64,000 bases of DNA from the NCBI GenBank assembly GCA_964472565.1, contig CAYYNB010000010.1, positions 1 to 64,000 on the forward strand, read 5' to 3'. Source of the stretch: DATAMF01 sp964472565. Lineage in GTDB: Bacteria; Chloroflexota; Anaerolineae; Aggregatilineales; Aggregatilineaceae. Under the pieces are notes generated by a model. It saw only the letters and a list, made by a program, of their open reading frames with translations, was not told the origin of the DNA and ran no database searches. A program made the translations under genes and the position numbers. Shown here one piece after another: positions 34,055 to 41,374 of the stretch; position 1 is the stretch's first letter; each line of letters begins with the position of its first letter.

Positions 34055-35404
34055 ATGTTCACCATACCTGAAAACTGGAATAAACTGTCACCAAAAGAGC
34101 GGCAAGAAGCCCGCCTCCAAAGCTGGGCGCTAGCCAAAATCGAGTTTGCCAGCCCTGCGGCAGAACAGGGATACCGTCAGCGCGCCAAGATGATCAAAGA
34201 TGTTATTCAGTTGAAAAAACCTGAACGTATCCCAATCGTACCCTGGTGGGGTGTCTATCCTGCTCACTATGCCGGGATCACCGTTCAAGAAGCCATGTAC
34301 GATTACGGTAAGCTCGGCGACGCCTGGAAAAAATTCAATGCCGACTTTATGCCCGATGCGCTGGTAAGCGCGGCATTGATTGGACCGGGCAAGGTTTTTG
34401 ACATGCTCGATTACAAAATCTATCGCTGGCCCGGTCACGGCACGCCACCCGACAGCTCGTACCAGTGTGTTGAAGGCGAATACATGGCATCTAATGATTA
34501 CGATGCTTTTATTACTGATCCGAGTAATTACTTTATGCGCAGTTACCTGCCGCATGTTCTGGGGGCGTTGGGACCGTGGCAGATGCTTGGACCCTGGACC
34601 GACATTATCGAGATGCCTTTCGTCGGACTCGGCTTGATTCCGGCGGGCATACCGGATGTGCAGGCCGCATTTAAGACCTTCCTGGAAGCAGGTCAGGCCG
34701 TTATGGAATGGATTTCGGCTGTGGGACCAATTGAGGGAGCATCCATCGCCGGGCTGGGTCTGCCAAGCACAACGGGCGGTTTTACTAAGGCCCCATTCGA
34801 CACCCTGGGTGATACGATGCGCGGCACGCGGGGCATCATGCTGGATATGTACCGCCAGCCAGATAAACTGCTTACAGCCCTGGATCGCTTGGTTCCGATT
34901 GCGATTGAGATGGGCGTGCGGAATGCTAACGCCAACGATAATCCGCTGATCTTCATGCCGCTGCACAAGGGAGCAGACGGTTTCATGTCGAACAAGGATT
35001 TCGCAAAATTCTACTGGCCGACCTTGAAGGCCGTTATTCTGGGATTGATCGAAGCCGGCACGATTCCCTATCTGTTCGTTGAGGGTGGTTATAACCAACG
35101 CCTGGATATCATAGCCGATCCCGACATTCCGGCTGGGCACACGGTCTGGCTGTTCGACCAAACGGATATGCGAGAAGTTAAAAAGAAGCTGGGTGGTTGG
35201 GCCTGTTTTGGTGGCAACGTACCCGGTTCGCTGCTGAAAGCCGGAACACCGGAAGAAGTGGCCAATTATGTCAAAAAACTGATCGATGATGTCGCTCAGG
35301 ATGGCGGCTATATTCTGGCTAACGGCGCGGTTCTCGACGACAGCACCCCCGAAAATGTTCACGCCATGATTGATACCGCAAAACAATACGGTGTCTATCG
35401 CTGA
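34055..35404 (+). CDS. Uroporphyrinogen-decarboxylase-fold methyltransferase (MT-I)
   Basis: A 449-residue protein of the UroD/MtaA superfamily, larger than MtaA or MtbA (about 340). Motifs include KKPERIPIVPWWG, GPWTDIIEMPF, PLHKGADGFMSNKDFAKFYWP, YLFVEGGYN and CFGGNVPGSLL. Position and partners mark it as the substrate-side methyltransferase moving a methyl from an outside donor to the corrinoid protein. Similar proteins act in O-demethylation of aromatic ethers or in betaine and methylamine use, but the substrate here cannot be read. Last gene of the operon. Confidence 0.85.
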   Translation: MFTIPENWNKLSPKERQEARLQSWALAKIEFASPAAEQGYRQRAKMIKDVIQLKKPERIPIVPWWGVYPAHYAGITVQEAMYDYGKLGDAWKKFNADFMPDALVSAALIGPGKVFDMLDYKIYRWPGHGTPPDSSYQCVEGEYMASNDYDAFITDPSNYFMRSYLPHVLGALGPWQMLGPWTDIIEMPFVGLGLIPAGIPDVQAAFKTFLEAGQAVMEWISAVGPIEGASIAGLGLPSTTGGFTKAPFDTLGDTMRGTRGIMLDMYRQPDKLLTALDRLVPIAIEMGVRNANANDNPLIFMPLHKGADGFMSNKDFAKFYWPTLKAVILGLIEAGTIPYLFVEGGYNQRLDIIADPDIPAGHTVWLFDQTDMREVKKKLGGWACFGGNVPGSLLKAGTPEEVANYVKKLIDDVAQDGGYILANGAVLDDSTPENVHAMIDTAKQYGVYR

Positions 35405-35535
35405 TCCACAGAAAAACCGGATCTGGCGCTTTCCCATTGGAAGCTTGCGAGATCCGGTAATGGTTGCGGCCAAAAACGATACCCTATGGTAAAGTCAGAC
35501 GGCGGAACCAAACATGCTCCTACCATTCACAGCAA

Positions 35536-35564
35536 TTGGCCTACTAGGGCCTTATGCTAGTTTT
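35536..35564. repeat. Left 29-bp terminal inverted repeat
   Basis: Pairs with 37115-37143. Its core GGGCCTTATGCTAG (35547-35560) also matches the complement of 29970-29983. Confidence 0.8.
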
Positions 35565-35634
35565 TTTCTAGGCCGGGAAAGCGTGATCGTTCGAGGAATG
35601 GGAAAGGAGAGGTAAACTTGGGGAGGAGGAGAAA

Positions 35635-36363
35635 ATGCGGATCAGTGTGCGCTTGCCCCAAGTGAACCCCACAAAATATCACGAAACAGAACAGTGTCCG
35701 TATGGATGTGGCGGTCAGCAATTCAAGCGGCACGGGATCAAGGGCGAACACAAAGTTCTACGGGACTTGGACCACAATGAGGTATGCAGCTACCGACTGA
35801 AATGCCTACGGTGCCAACGGACCTTTCGGGTCTATCCGCAGGGCGTGAGCAAGGGAGCGCAGCAGAGTGAGCGGCTGAAAGGCATGAGTGTGCTGTTGTA
35901 TGTGCTGGGGTTGAGTTATGGCGCGGTTGCGGATTTTCTCACGGCCTTGGGTCTGGAAATTGGAAAGACAACGGTGTATGAGAATGTGCAAGCGGCAGGG
36001 ATGAAGTCCCGTCAGCGTCAAAGCCAAGCGGTCGAACGGAGTAAGAAACGCGCGGTGATTGGCACGGACGGAACCTATGTGAAAGTCAAAGGGGAGAAGG
36101 TCGGATTGCAGGTCGTGGTGGATGACCGGACGGGCGACCTGTTGGGCTTGGACCTGATCGTGAGCGAAGAAAAAGAAGAGGTGGTGGACCTGATCCGTGT
36201 GGTAGCGGCGCAGGTTAAAGCCGAAGTGATGGTGAGTGACGACGGGGGCAGCTATCAGGAAGTCGCGGACGAACTGGGCCTCGACCATCAACTCTGTCGC
36301 AGTCATGTGCAGCGCAATGTCGATGAAATCGCCGACAGCTTGCGAACGGACGCGGGCGCCTGA
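35635..36363 (+). pseudogene. MULE/IS256-like DDE transposase, 3'-truncated
   Basis: Starts at ATG 35635 behind a strong GGAGGAGG. The 242 residues comprise a zinc-ribbon (CPYGCGGQQF...CLRCQRTF), a helix-turn-helix (LSYGAVADFLTALGLEIGKTTVYE), first catalytic Asp in IGTDGTYVKVKG, and the second near VSDDGGSYQEV with QLCRSHVQRN. It then runs into the antisense of the IS982-like gene and stops. The third acidic residue is absent, so it should be inactive. Exact IS family uncertain. Confidence 0.75.
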
Positions 36364-37034
36364 GTTTTCTGGTTAGCACGAGGCAGGGTCAAGAGCCGCA
36401 GGCGATTAGCGCGCAGCAACTCAGCCGCGACAACGGCGCTGATGTAGCCTTTGTCGCCATATACCGTCAAGTCCGTGTGTTGCTCCAACAACTCAACACT
36501 CACTTTCAAATCCCCCTCATTGGCGGGGGCCAGTTCAAAATCCAGAATCACCCCGCCCCGGGTAATCAACAGATGCAGCTTGTAGCCGAAGATCGTGAGC
36601 TTCTTGGACGACACCTTGCCAAAGGTTGCTCCATGCGTCGACCAATCCCCCGTCGAACCAGGGACCAGATGAAATTGCACCGCCGGAATGGGCAAGCTGT
36701 CAATGGCACACTGCCGGTCCGGGATCACATCCAACCGCTGCAAAACGGCCTGACGGATCAGATTGATCGCTCCCATCAAGTTACGCCGCCGCCGATTGAA
36801 CCGGCTTTGGCAGGGAAGGCGCGGAAACAGGTCGCCATGTTCTCCCCAGTAACTGAGCATATCGGTTTCCAAGTCCCACCCGCGACATTCGCCGACCAGA
36901 GCCATCGTGATCAGTTCACTGTCGCTGCATTCCGGTGCTGGTCCTCAGCGCTTGAGCAGCGGCGCTATTTGTTGCATAACATCATCGACCATCACATACA
37001 CGTACAGGCAAAAATCATCAAAACTGTCTATCAT
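36336..37034 (-). pseudogene. IS982-like transposase, N-terminal part with in-frame stop
   Basis: ATG 37034 opens MIDSFDDFCLYVYVMVDDVM. An in-frame TGA at 36945-36947 follows codon 29, then the frame continues GPAPECSDSELITMALVGEC and SRFNRRRRNLMGAINLIR, with catalytic motifs in IDSLPI, GYKLHLL and VYGDKGYISA. Homology ends at PASVRKL near 36336, where the other transposase fragment begins. The missing C-terminus is at 29758-29973. With its terminal repeat 85 bases upstream, the reassembled element would be about 1 kb, normal for IS982. No SECIS-like hairpin was sought or seen after this TGA; it is taken as decay. Confidence 0.8.
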
Positions 37035-37114
37035 TGGGGTGTCTCCTGGTCGGCTTGGAATGAGTTTGGATGCTCTACTCCATACCTTACCGGGAGACTG
37101 CGTTTTATTCAACG

Positions 37115-37143
37115 AAAACTAGCATAAGGGCCAAGTAGGCAAA
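37115..37143. repeat. Right 29-bp terminal inverted repeat
   Basis: Pairs with 35536-35564 (26 of 29). It lies 85 bases upstream of the IS982-like start codon. Confidence 0.8.
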
Positions 37144-37257
37144 AAGGGGCCAACCAGAGGTCAGGAGCTTACACAACTAATCCAAACAGTCCGGCGATGA
37201 ACTGCTGTTGGGTTTGGCTATTTCCCTTTTCAACGCCTTCGATTTGTCCCTTCCTGA

Positions 37258-37479
37258 TCATATGTATGACTTCGTAACGAACTTGGTTTCGCCCAGATAG
37301 GGGATCAAATCCTGCGCCAGCATCAAGGTTAGCCTCTCACCGTTCCTGAACTCCGGCTTGCTGAACGGTTTCCCGTTCAGCAAGCTCTGTCCCATGAGTT
37401 GGTGCCAGTTGTAAACCTCAGTAAACGACCAGGTCCACCGGAGTGCTTTTTCACGCCTCATCAGTCGGTTTTTCACCAC
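37258..37479 (-). CDS. Doubtful 73-residue ORF
   Basis: A short frame 25 bases downstream of the MerR gene, Trp-rich at its start (RWTWSFTEVYNWHQL). No family recognised and no clear ribosome-binding site. A perfect 12-bp hairpin (37357-37384, CTTGCTGAACGG with TTTC loop) lies inside it. It may be a remnant of a mobile gene rather than a working one. Confidence 0.25.
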   Translation of the reverse strand: MVKNRLMRREKALRWTWSFTEVYNWHQLMGQSLLNGKPFSKPEFRNGERLTLMLAQDLIPYLGETKFVTKSYI

Positions 37480-37503
37480 TAACTCAAAAAAGATAACCCG
37501 CTA

Positions 37504-37878
37504 TTAGCCTTCTCGTTCAAGCTGCTGTCGATAATAGTCCCGATAGTGAGCAATCTTGCCGCTTATTAATTCAAGATGCCGACCAAGTTCCTCGATCTTC
37601 TGTTTTACTCTGGTTTGGTGTTCTTCAAGTAAGGACAGCCGCTGCATTACTGTGCTGTCCCCTTGTTGGGCGAGTTCAACATAACGCTGGATGTCCGCAA
37701 TGGGCATTCCAGAAGCACGCAATTGGATCACGAAAACGATCCGGTACACATCGTCCTCGGAATAAAGACGATGCCCGTTCTGCTGGCGGGAGATAGGTGC
37801 GACCAGTCCAATTTGTTCGTAATAGCGTAGGGTGTGAATGCTCAACCCGGTCTCCACTGATACTTCTTGAATTCGCAT
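37504..37878 (-). CDS. MerR-family transcriptional regulator (AdhR-like)
   Basis: A 124-residue MerR protein: winged helix at 1-70 (IQEVSVETGLSIHTLRYYEQIGLVAP, NGHRLYSEDDV) and a dimerisation coiled coil at 80-120 (LSLLEEHQTRVKQKIEELGRHLELI). It has no Cys cluster for metals, so it belongs with the redox/aldehyde-type members such as AdhR. It follows the aldo/keto reductase by 12 bases in the same transcript, and the operon promoter at 38915-38945 carries the expected MerR operator, so it probably controls itself and the reductase. Confidence 0.9.
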   Translation of the reverse strand: MRIQEVSVETGLSIHTLRYYEQIGLVAPISRQQNGHRLYSEDDVYRIVFVIQLRASGMPIADIQRYVELAQQGDSTVMQRLSLLEEHQTRVKQKIEELGRHLELISGKIAHYRDYYRQQLEREG

Positions 37879-37890
37879 AAAACACTCCCT

Positions 37891-38874
37891 TTACCGTCCC
37901 AGAATCTGATCAATCTGATCCATCTGATCGATGGTTAGTGGGCCAAAGTTCATTGCCTGAATATTTTCTTCGACTTGAGCCACCGTCCGAAAGCCGGGGA
38001 TGGGGATGGTGCGTTCGCTGCGGGACCAGATCCAGGCCAACGCACCCTGAACCAGTGTTCGCCCGCCGCTAGTCAGTACCTCACGGAGATCAGGGAGTTT
38101 TGTCAAAGCTGTAACATACCATTCGGGGTGGCGTGTTCGGAAATCTTGGGCTGCTAACACTGTATCCAGATTCTCCGGCGTATATTTGCCGCTGAGAAAT
38201 CCACCGGCTAGTGGCCCCCGAATGATACCTGCCTGATCATAACGATCACAGACGGCCAGCATTCTTGGCGCGTCGCCCACGACATTCAGGTGAAGTTGGA
38301 TCGCCGTGCCATGCTCTCCCTGAGCAAAAAAACTGGCCCGTTCGAGATCGTCCGTGCTCCAACCATAAAAGCGGATTTTACCCTCTGAGACGAGAGTCTC
38401 CAGGATGTCGCGCACTTCTCCGGCCTGATCGAGGGGAAAGTCCATTAAGTGAAACTGGTACAGGTCGATATAATCAGTATTCAATCGCCGCAGACTGGCC
38501 TCGCATTCGCGGTGCAGGTTCTGGATCACTTCTTCCGGACTGGTATAAAGCCCAAACCAGTTTCTCTCCTCTTCGACCTTTTTGCCGAACTTGGTCGCCA
38601 GGATGACCTGATCCCGGCAGTGTGCAAAAGCACGACCGAGTAACCGCTCACTTTTCCCAGCCCCGTAGGCGGCGGCGGTGTCATAGAAAGTAACGCCGCT
38701 AGCCAGGGCAAGATGGAGCGCCCGCAGTGATTCGGAGTCGTCAACTTCGCCCAAATAAAACAGATGGTCCGTCCCGGTTTCGCCCCGTATCATAGAACCG
38801 CCGATAGACATACATCCCAGTCCTAATGCGCCCACCTCAAGCTTACTTCTTCCAAGCAGTCGTTTTTGCAGCAT
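37891..38874 (-). CDS. Aldo/keto reductase
   Basis: A 327-residue NADPH-dependent reductase of the AKR superfamily (YajO/Tas-like), (beta/alpha)8 barrel. Catalytic Asp and Tyr lie in TFYDTAAAYGAGKSE, Lys in VILATKFGKK and His in LYQFHLMDFP. C-terminal ERTIPIPGFRTVAQVEENI supplies the NADP-binding part. Likely substrate: aldehydes or ketones, consistent with the MerR regulator behind it. Part of the island between the comM halves. Confidence 0.9.
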   Translation of the reverse strand: MLQKRLLGRSKLEVGALGLGCMSIGGSMIRGETGTDHLFYLGEVDDSESLRALHLALASGVTFYDTAAAYGAGKSERLLGRAFAHCRDQVILATKFGKKVEEERNWFGLYTSPEEVIQNLHRECEASLRRLNTDYIDLYQFHLMDFPLDQAGEVRDILETLVSEGKIRFYGWSTDDLERASFFAQGEHGTAIQLHLNVVGDAPRMLAVCDRYDQAGIIRGPLAGGFLSGKYTPENLDTVLAAQDFRTRHPEWYVTALTKLPDLREVLTSGGRTLVQGALAWIWSRSERTIPIPGFRTVAQVEENIQAMNFGPLTIDQMDQIDQILGR

Positions 38875-38914
38875 GTTTTCTCTTTTTCACTCACCATGTC
38901 TATTTAACATTTCT

Positions 38915-38945
38915 ATGCTACAACCTTGAGTGAACTCTAGGTCAA
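38915..38945 (-). promoter_or_regulatory. MerR-type promoter and operator of the reductase-MerR operon
   Basis: On the minus strand TTGACC (38945-38940) and TAGCAT (38920-38915) are 19 bases apart, the overlong spacing typical of MerR-activated promoters. Between them is the inverted repeat ACCTTGAGT-GA-ACTCTAGGT (38923-38942, 8 of 9 pairs). Confidence 0.85.
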
Positions 38946-39324
38946 GCATGAATTTTCAGGTAGTGGTGAACTACTGACTGATGCACGCTTGATTGGCCAC
39001 ATTTCGGGCAAGTCAATCCATAATTGAGGCGAGAAATAGCCCGTACCCCTAAAACAGGCCCTATGTGGGCTGTATGCCGTCGAAATCTTTGGGACAGAGG
39101 CGGGCCACAACTTCCGGAGTCAGTTGAGGCTCTTCACCGTAAATCTATGCCAAGTGAATTCCGACGCACAAGCGGACTTTCCACGCGAAAAGATGCGGAA
39201 TGTGGACACTTTGCATGGGGCAAAGTGTCTTGGGCGTACATCGCACGGGGGATCGTGTTGTGCTTGCAGCTTGAGCCTCTCTCTGTTCGGCGAATAGTGG
39301 TGCGTCAATTCAGACCACACGGTG
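38946..39324. other. Region without a supported gene
   Basis: About 380 bases. Only short frames on either strand and no recognisable protein similarity. On the minus strand a short zinc-ribbon-like stretch (CPKCGQSSVHQ) is readable, probably a remnant. Base composition shifts from AT-richer on the left to GC-rich on the right. Confidence 0.5.
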
Positions 39325-40251
39325 TCATTCTCGATTTCGCCGTTCTGCCAGTACTTCTGCAATGGTTGTGCGCCCCGCTCTGACGCCAGCACTCGTCAGT
39401 TCGGACAACACCTGGTTCACCGAAAGCGCCTCCAGGGCGGGATTGGAGTCCAGATGCTCACGGACACACGCTTTGACGCCATGGCGTCCGTTGGTCCGGT
39501 GTTCGCTCTGTCCGGTTCCTGCGGACAATAAACGGACAGCGGACGACTGTCCGGTACCCAGATAGCCCTTGACTTCAGACAGCACACGCCGGCGAGCATC
39601 TCGTTCATCCAGGCCAGTCTGCAGATACCGCACAAAGACGGCACGGTAGACGACCGTGAACTCAACCTCCTGCCACTGGCGCTCACGGAAGTCGGTTTGC
39701 TCGCCCTGCTCAAGCGTCAGGTCCGCCAGTCCATCACCGGCCACCAGCGTGCCGATCGGGATGATGAACGCGGCCAGATCGGCCATGACGAGTGCTGCCT
39801 GGCTCGTGGCAGGCAGGGTATCGAAACTGTGGACAATGGCCGAAAAGGAGAGGCTTTCCAGGTGGTTGGCCGCGACGACCGACACCAACGAACCGGCACC
39901 GTTGACCAGAATAGAGGTCACGAAGAGCAACACTTCCATGGCCCACAAGGTCCAGGGAAGCGTCTGGTCGCGGGATTGAGCCAGTCGGCGCCGGAAGGCC
40001 GCATACAAGAGACCGAACTCAACACCCACTGGGGCGATGAATCCCCACCCAGGTGTGAGCATGTTGAAGATATCGGCGGTGTGCGGGGCGGAGAGACCGA
40101 ACAGCACCAGGGCGACAATCACAATCCAGTAGGGGACGCTGTCGGCCACCACATCCCGAAACGACCGGCGCGGCGCTTCGTCATGCAGCCAGCGCTGGCG
40201 CTCTTCACGATAGAGGGTTTCCATATCCAGGGTCTCGTTCATTTGCTTCAC
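39325..40251 (-). CDS. Plasmid-type membrane protein with C-terminal DNA-binding-like segment
   Basis: A 308-residue protein: acidic/basic N-terminus, four membrane segments (about 40-190: YWIVIVALVLFGLSA, GWGFIAPVGVEFGLLYAAF, WAMEVLLFVTSILVNGAGSL, ALVMADLAAFIIPIGTLV) and a charged C-terminal part ending in a helix-turn-helix-like stretch (VNQVLSELTSAGVRAGRTTI). The layout recalls DUF2637/Spd-type proteins of conjugative plasmids, but that link is tentative. GC content is visibly higher than in the surroundings, supporting recent transfer. Right-hand end of the island. Confidence 0.6.
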   Translation of the reverse strand: MKQMNETLDMETLYREERQRWLHDEAPRRSFRDVVADSVPYWIVIVALVLFGLSAPHTADIFNMLTPGWGFIAPVGVEFGLLYAAFRRRLAQSRDQTLPWTLWAMEVLLFVTSILVNGAGSLVSVVAANHLESLSFSAIVHSFDTLPATSQAALVMADLAAFIIPIGTLVAGDGLADLTLEQGEQTDFRERQWQEVEFTVVYRAVFVRYLQTGLDERDARRRVLSEVKGYLGTGQSSAVRLLSAGTGQSEHRTNGRHGVKACVREHLDSNPALEALSVNQVLSELTSAGVRAGRTTIAEVLAERRNRE

Positions 40252-40438
40252 TCCTCACACTCGAATGGGACGGTTGGGGTCTAATCGGCAAATGACGACA
40301 AAAGGAGCGGACACGTTGCGCCCCGCCAACACGCAGATGATCATGACAACTCCACTTCCACGCGAGAGATGGTGTTATCGTGCAAGGAGTACACGAGACG
40401 ATAGGTCAAAGATGAGGTCTTGTTGTAAGAATGCCTGC

Positions 40439-41371
40439 GGTCAGGAGCACGTCAAAAGAGCGCTGGAGGTTGCCGCCGCTGGTTCGCATAATCTTTTGAT
40501 GGTTGGCCCGCCCGGAGTCGGCAAGACCCTGTTGGCCCGCGCTTTACCGGGCATTTTACCTACGATGTCACTGGAAGAGGCGCTTGAGGTCACACAGATT
40601 TACTCCGTCGCCGACAAACTCCCGCCCGGCAAACCGTTGATCCGGGTTCGCCCGTTCCGCGCGCCGCACCACACCGTGAGTGAGGCGGGTTTGATCGGCG
40701 GCGGATCATGGCCGCGCCCTGGTGAAGTATCGCTGGCCCATCATGGGTTGCTCTTTCTGGACGAGCTGTTGGAATATGGCTCGCATTCGCTCGAAGTGCT
40801 CCGCCAGCCGATTGAAGACAAAATTGTGACCATCAGCCGTGCCCAGGTCGCGTTGATGTTTCCGGCTAATTTTATGTTGGTCGCTGCCATGAATCCGTGC
40901 CCCTGTGGCTACTACGGCGATCCGGTGAAGGAATGCACCTGCTCAATCTCTGCGATCCGCCGTTACCAGCAGCGGCTTTCTGGCCCGATGTTAGATCGCA
41001 TCGATATTCATGTGGATGTCCCGCGTGTGGATTACGATAAACTGACCGATGATCGCCGGGGTGAGCCTTCGTCGGCCATCCGTGCTCGTGTCGAAGCGGC
41101 GCGAGATCGCCAGCGGATTCGCTTTCGTGGGGAACCCCGCTTGCAGTCCAACGCCGACATGGGCGCAAGTGACATCCGGCGTTTTTGCCACCCGGATGCG
41201 GCGGGCCAGCAGTTGTTGAATACAACCCTGCGCCAGATGCAGCTCAGCGCGCGCGCTTACCATCGTATCCTCAAACTCAGCCGCACTATCGCCGATCTGG
41301 CAGACTGCGAAACTATCGAAATCGGCCATTTAGCCGAGGCGATTCAATATCGCCCGCGCAAGATCATGTAA
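40439..41371 (+). pseudogene. comM: comM (yifB) 3' fragment, interrupted
   Basis: From GGT CAG GAG CAC (40439) the frame encodes the C-terminal 310 residues of ComM: Walker A GPPGVGKT, LFLDELLEYG, NPCPCGYYGD...CTCS, and the lid to the end. It aligns throughout with residues about 204-513 of the intact copy at 28123 but differs at many codon positions. There is no promoter or proper start; the open frame upstream (to 40265) is not comM. It is the partner of the 5' fragment at 27189. An ATPase-only product cannot be excluded but is unlikely. Confidence 0.88.
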
Positions 41372-41374
41372 ACA

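Larger units (their letters stand above)
35536..37143. mobile_element. Chimeric IS unit bounded by 29-bp inverted repeats
   Basis: The ends 35536-35564 and 37115-37143 are inverted repeats matching at 26 of 29 bases (core CCTTATGCTAGTTTT). Inside are two convergent transposase genes that both lack their 3' part and meet tail to tail near 36340: a MULE/IS256-like one on the left and an IS982-like one on the right. The unit cannot encode a working transposase. Bases 35405-35535, before it, show no gene. Confidence 0.75.
27829..40438. mobile_element. 12.6-kb accessory island inserted in comM
   Basis: Defined by the two comM halves that flank it. The contents are accessory: an extra intact comM, a corrinoid methyltransferase cluster, broken insertion sequences, an aldo/keto reductase-MerR pair and a GC-rich plasmid-type membrane protein. 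Both halves keep a version of the GQ...KRAL-EVA stretch, but their sequences differ. That suits recombination within a short homologous site better than a simple target duplication. No obvious terminal inverted repeats were found at the outer ends. Bases 27861-28122 show no gene. Confidence 0.7.

Noticed and set aside
34130..35473. 447-codon open frame antisense to the UroD-type methyltransferase
   Set aside because: The plus strand encodes a clear family member with operon context and ribosome-binding site; the antisense product has no recognisable domain and no start signal.
36945..36947. Second selenocysteine codon (in-frame TGA in the IS982-like gene)
   Set aside because: The gene is truncated and transposases do not use selenocysteine; a CGA to TGA change explains it.
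39024..39383. 119-codon ORF before the plasmid-type membrane gene
   Set aside because: No similarity, biased towards antisense of the neighbouring gene at its end, and no ribosome-binding site.
40265..40438. Upstream extension of the comM 3' fragment as a real start
   Set aside because: The sequence before 40439 has no comM similarity and no signal for translation; it is joined by chance.
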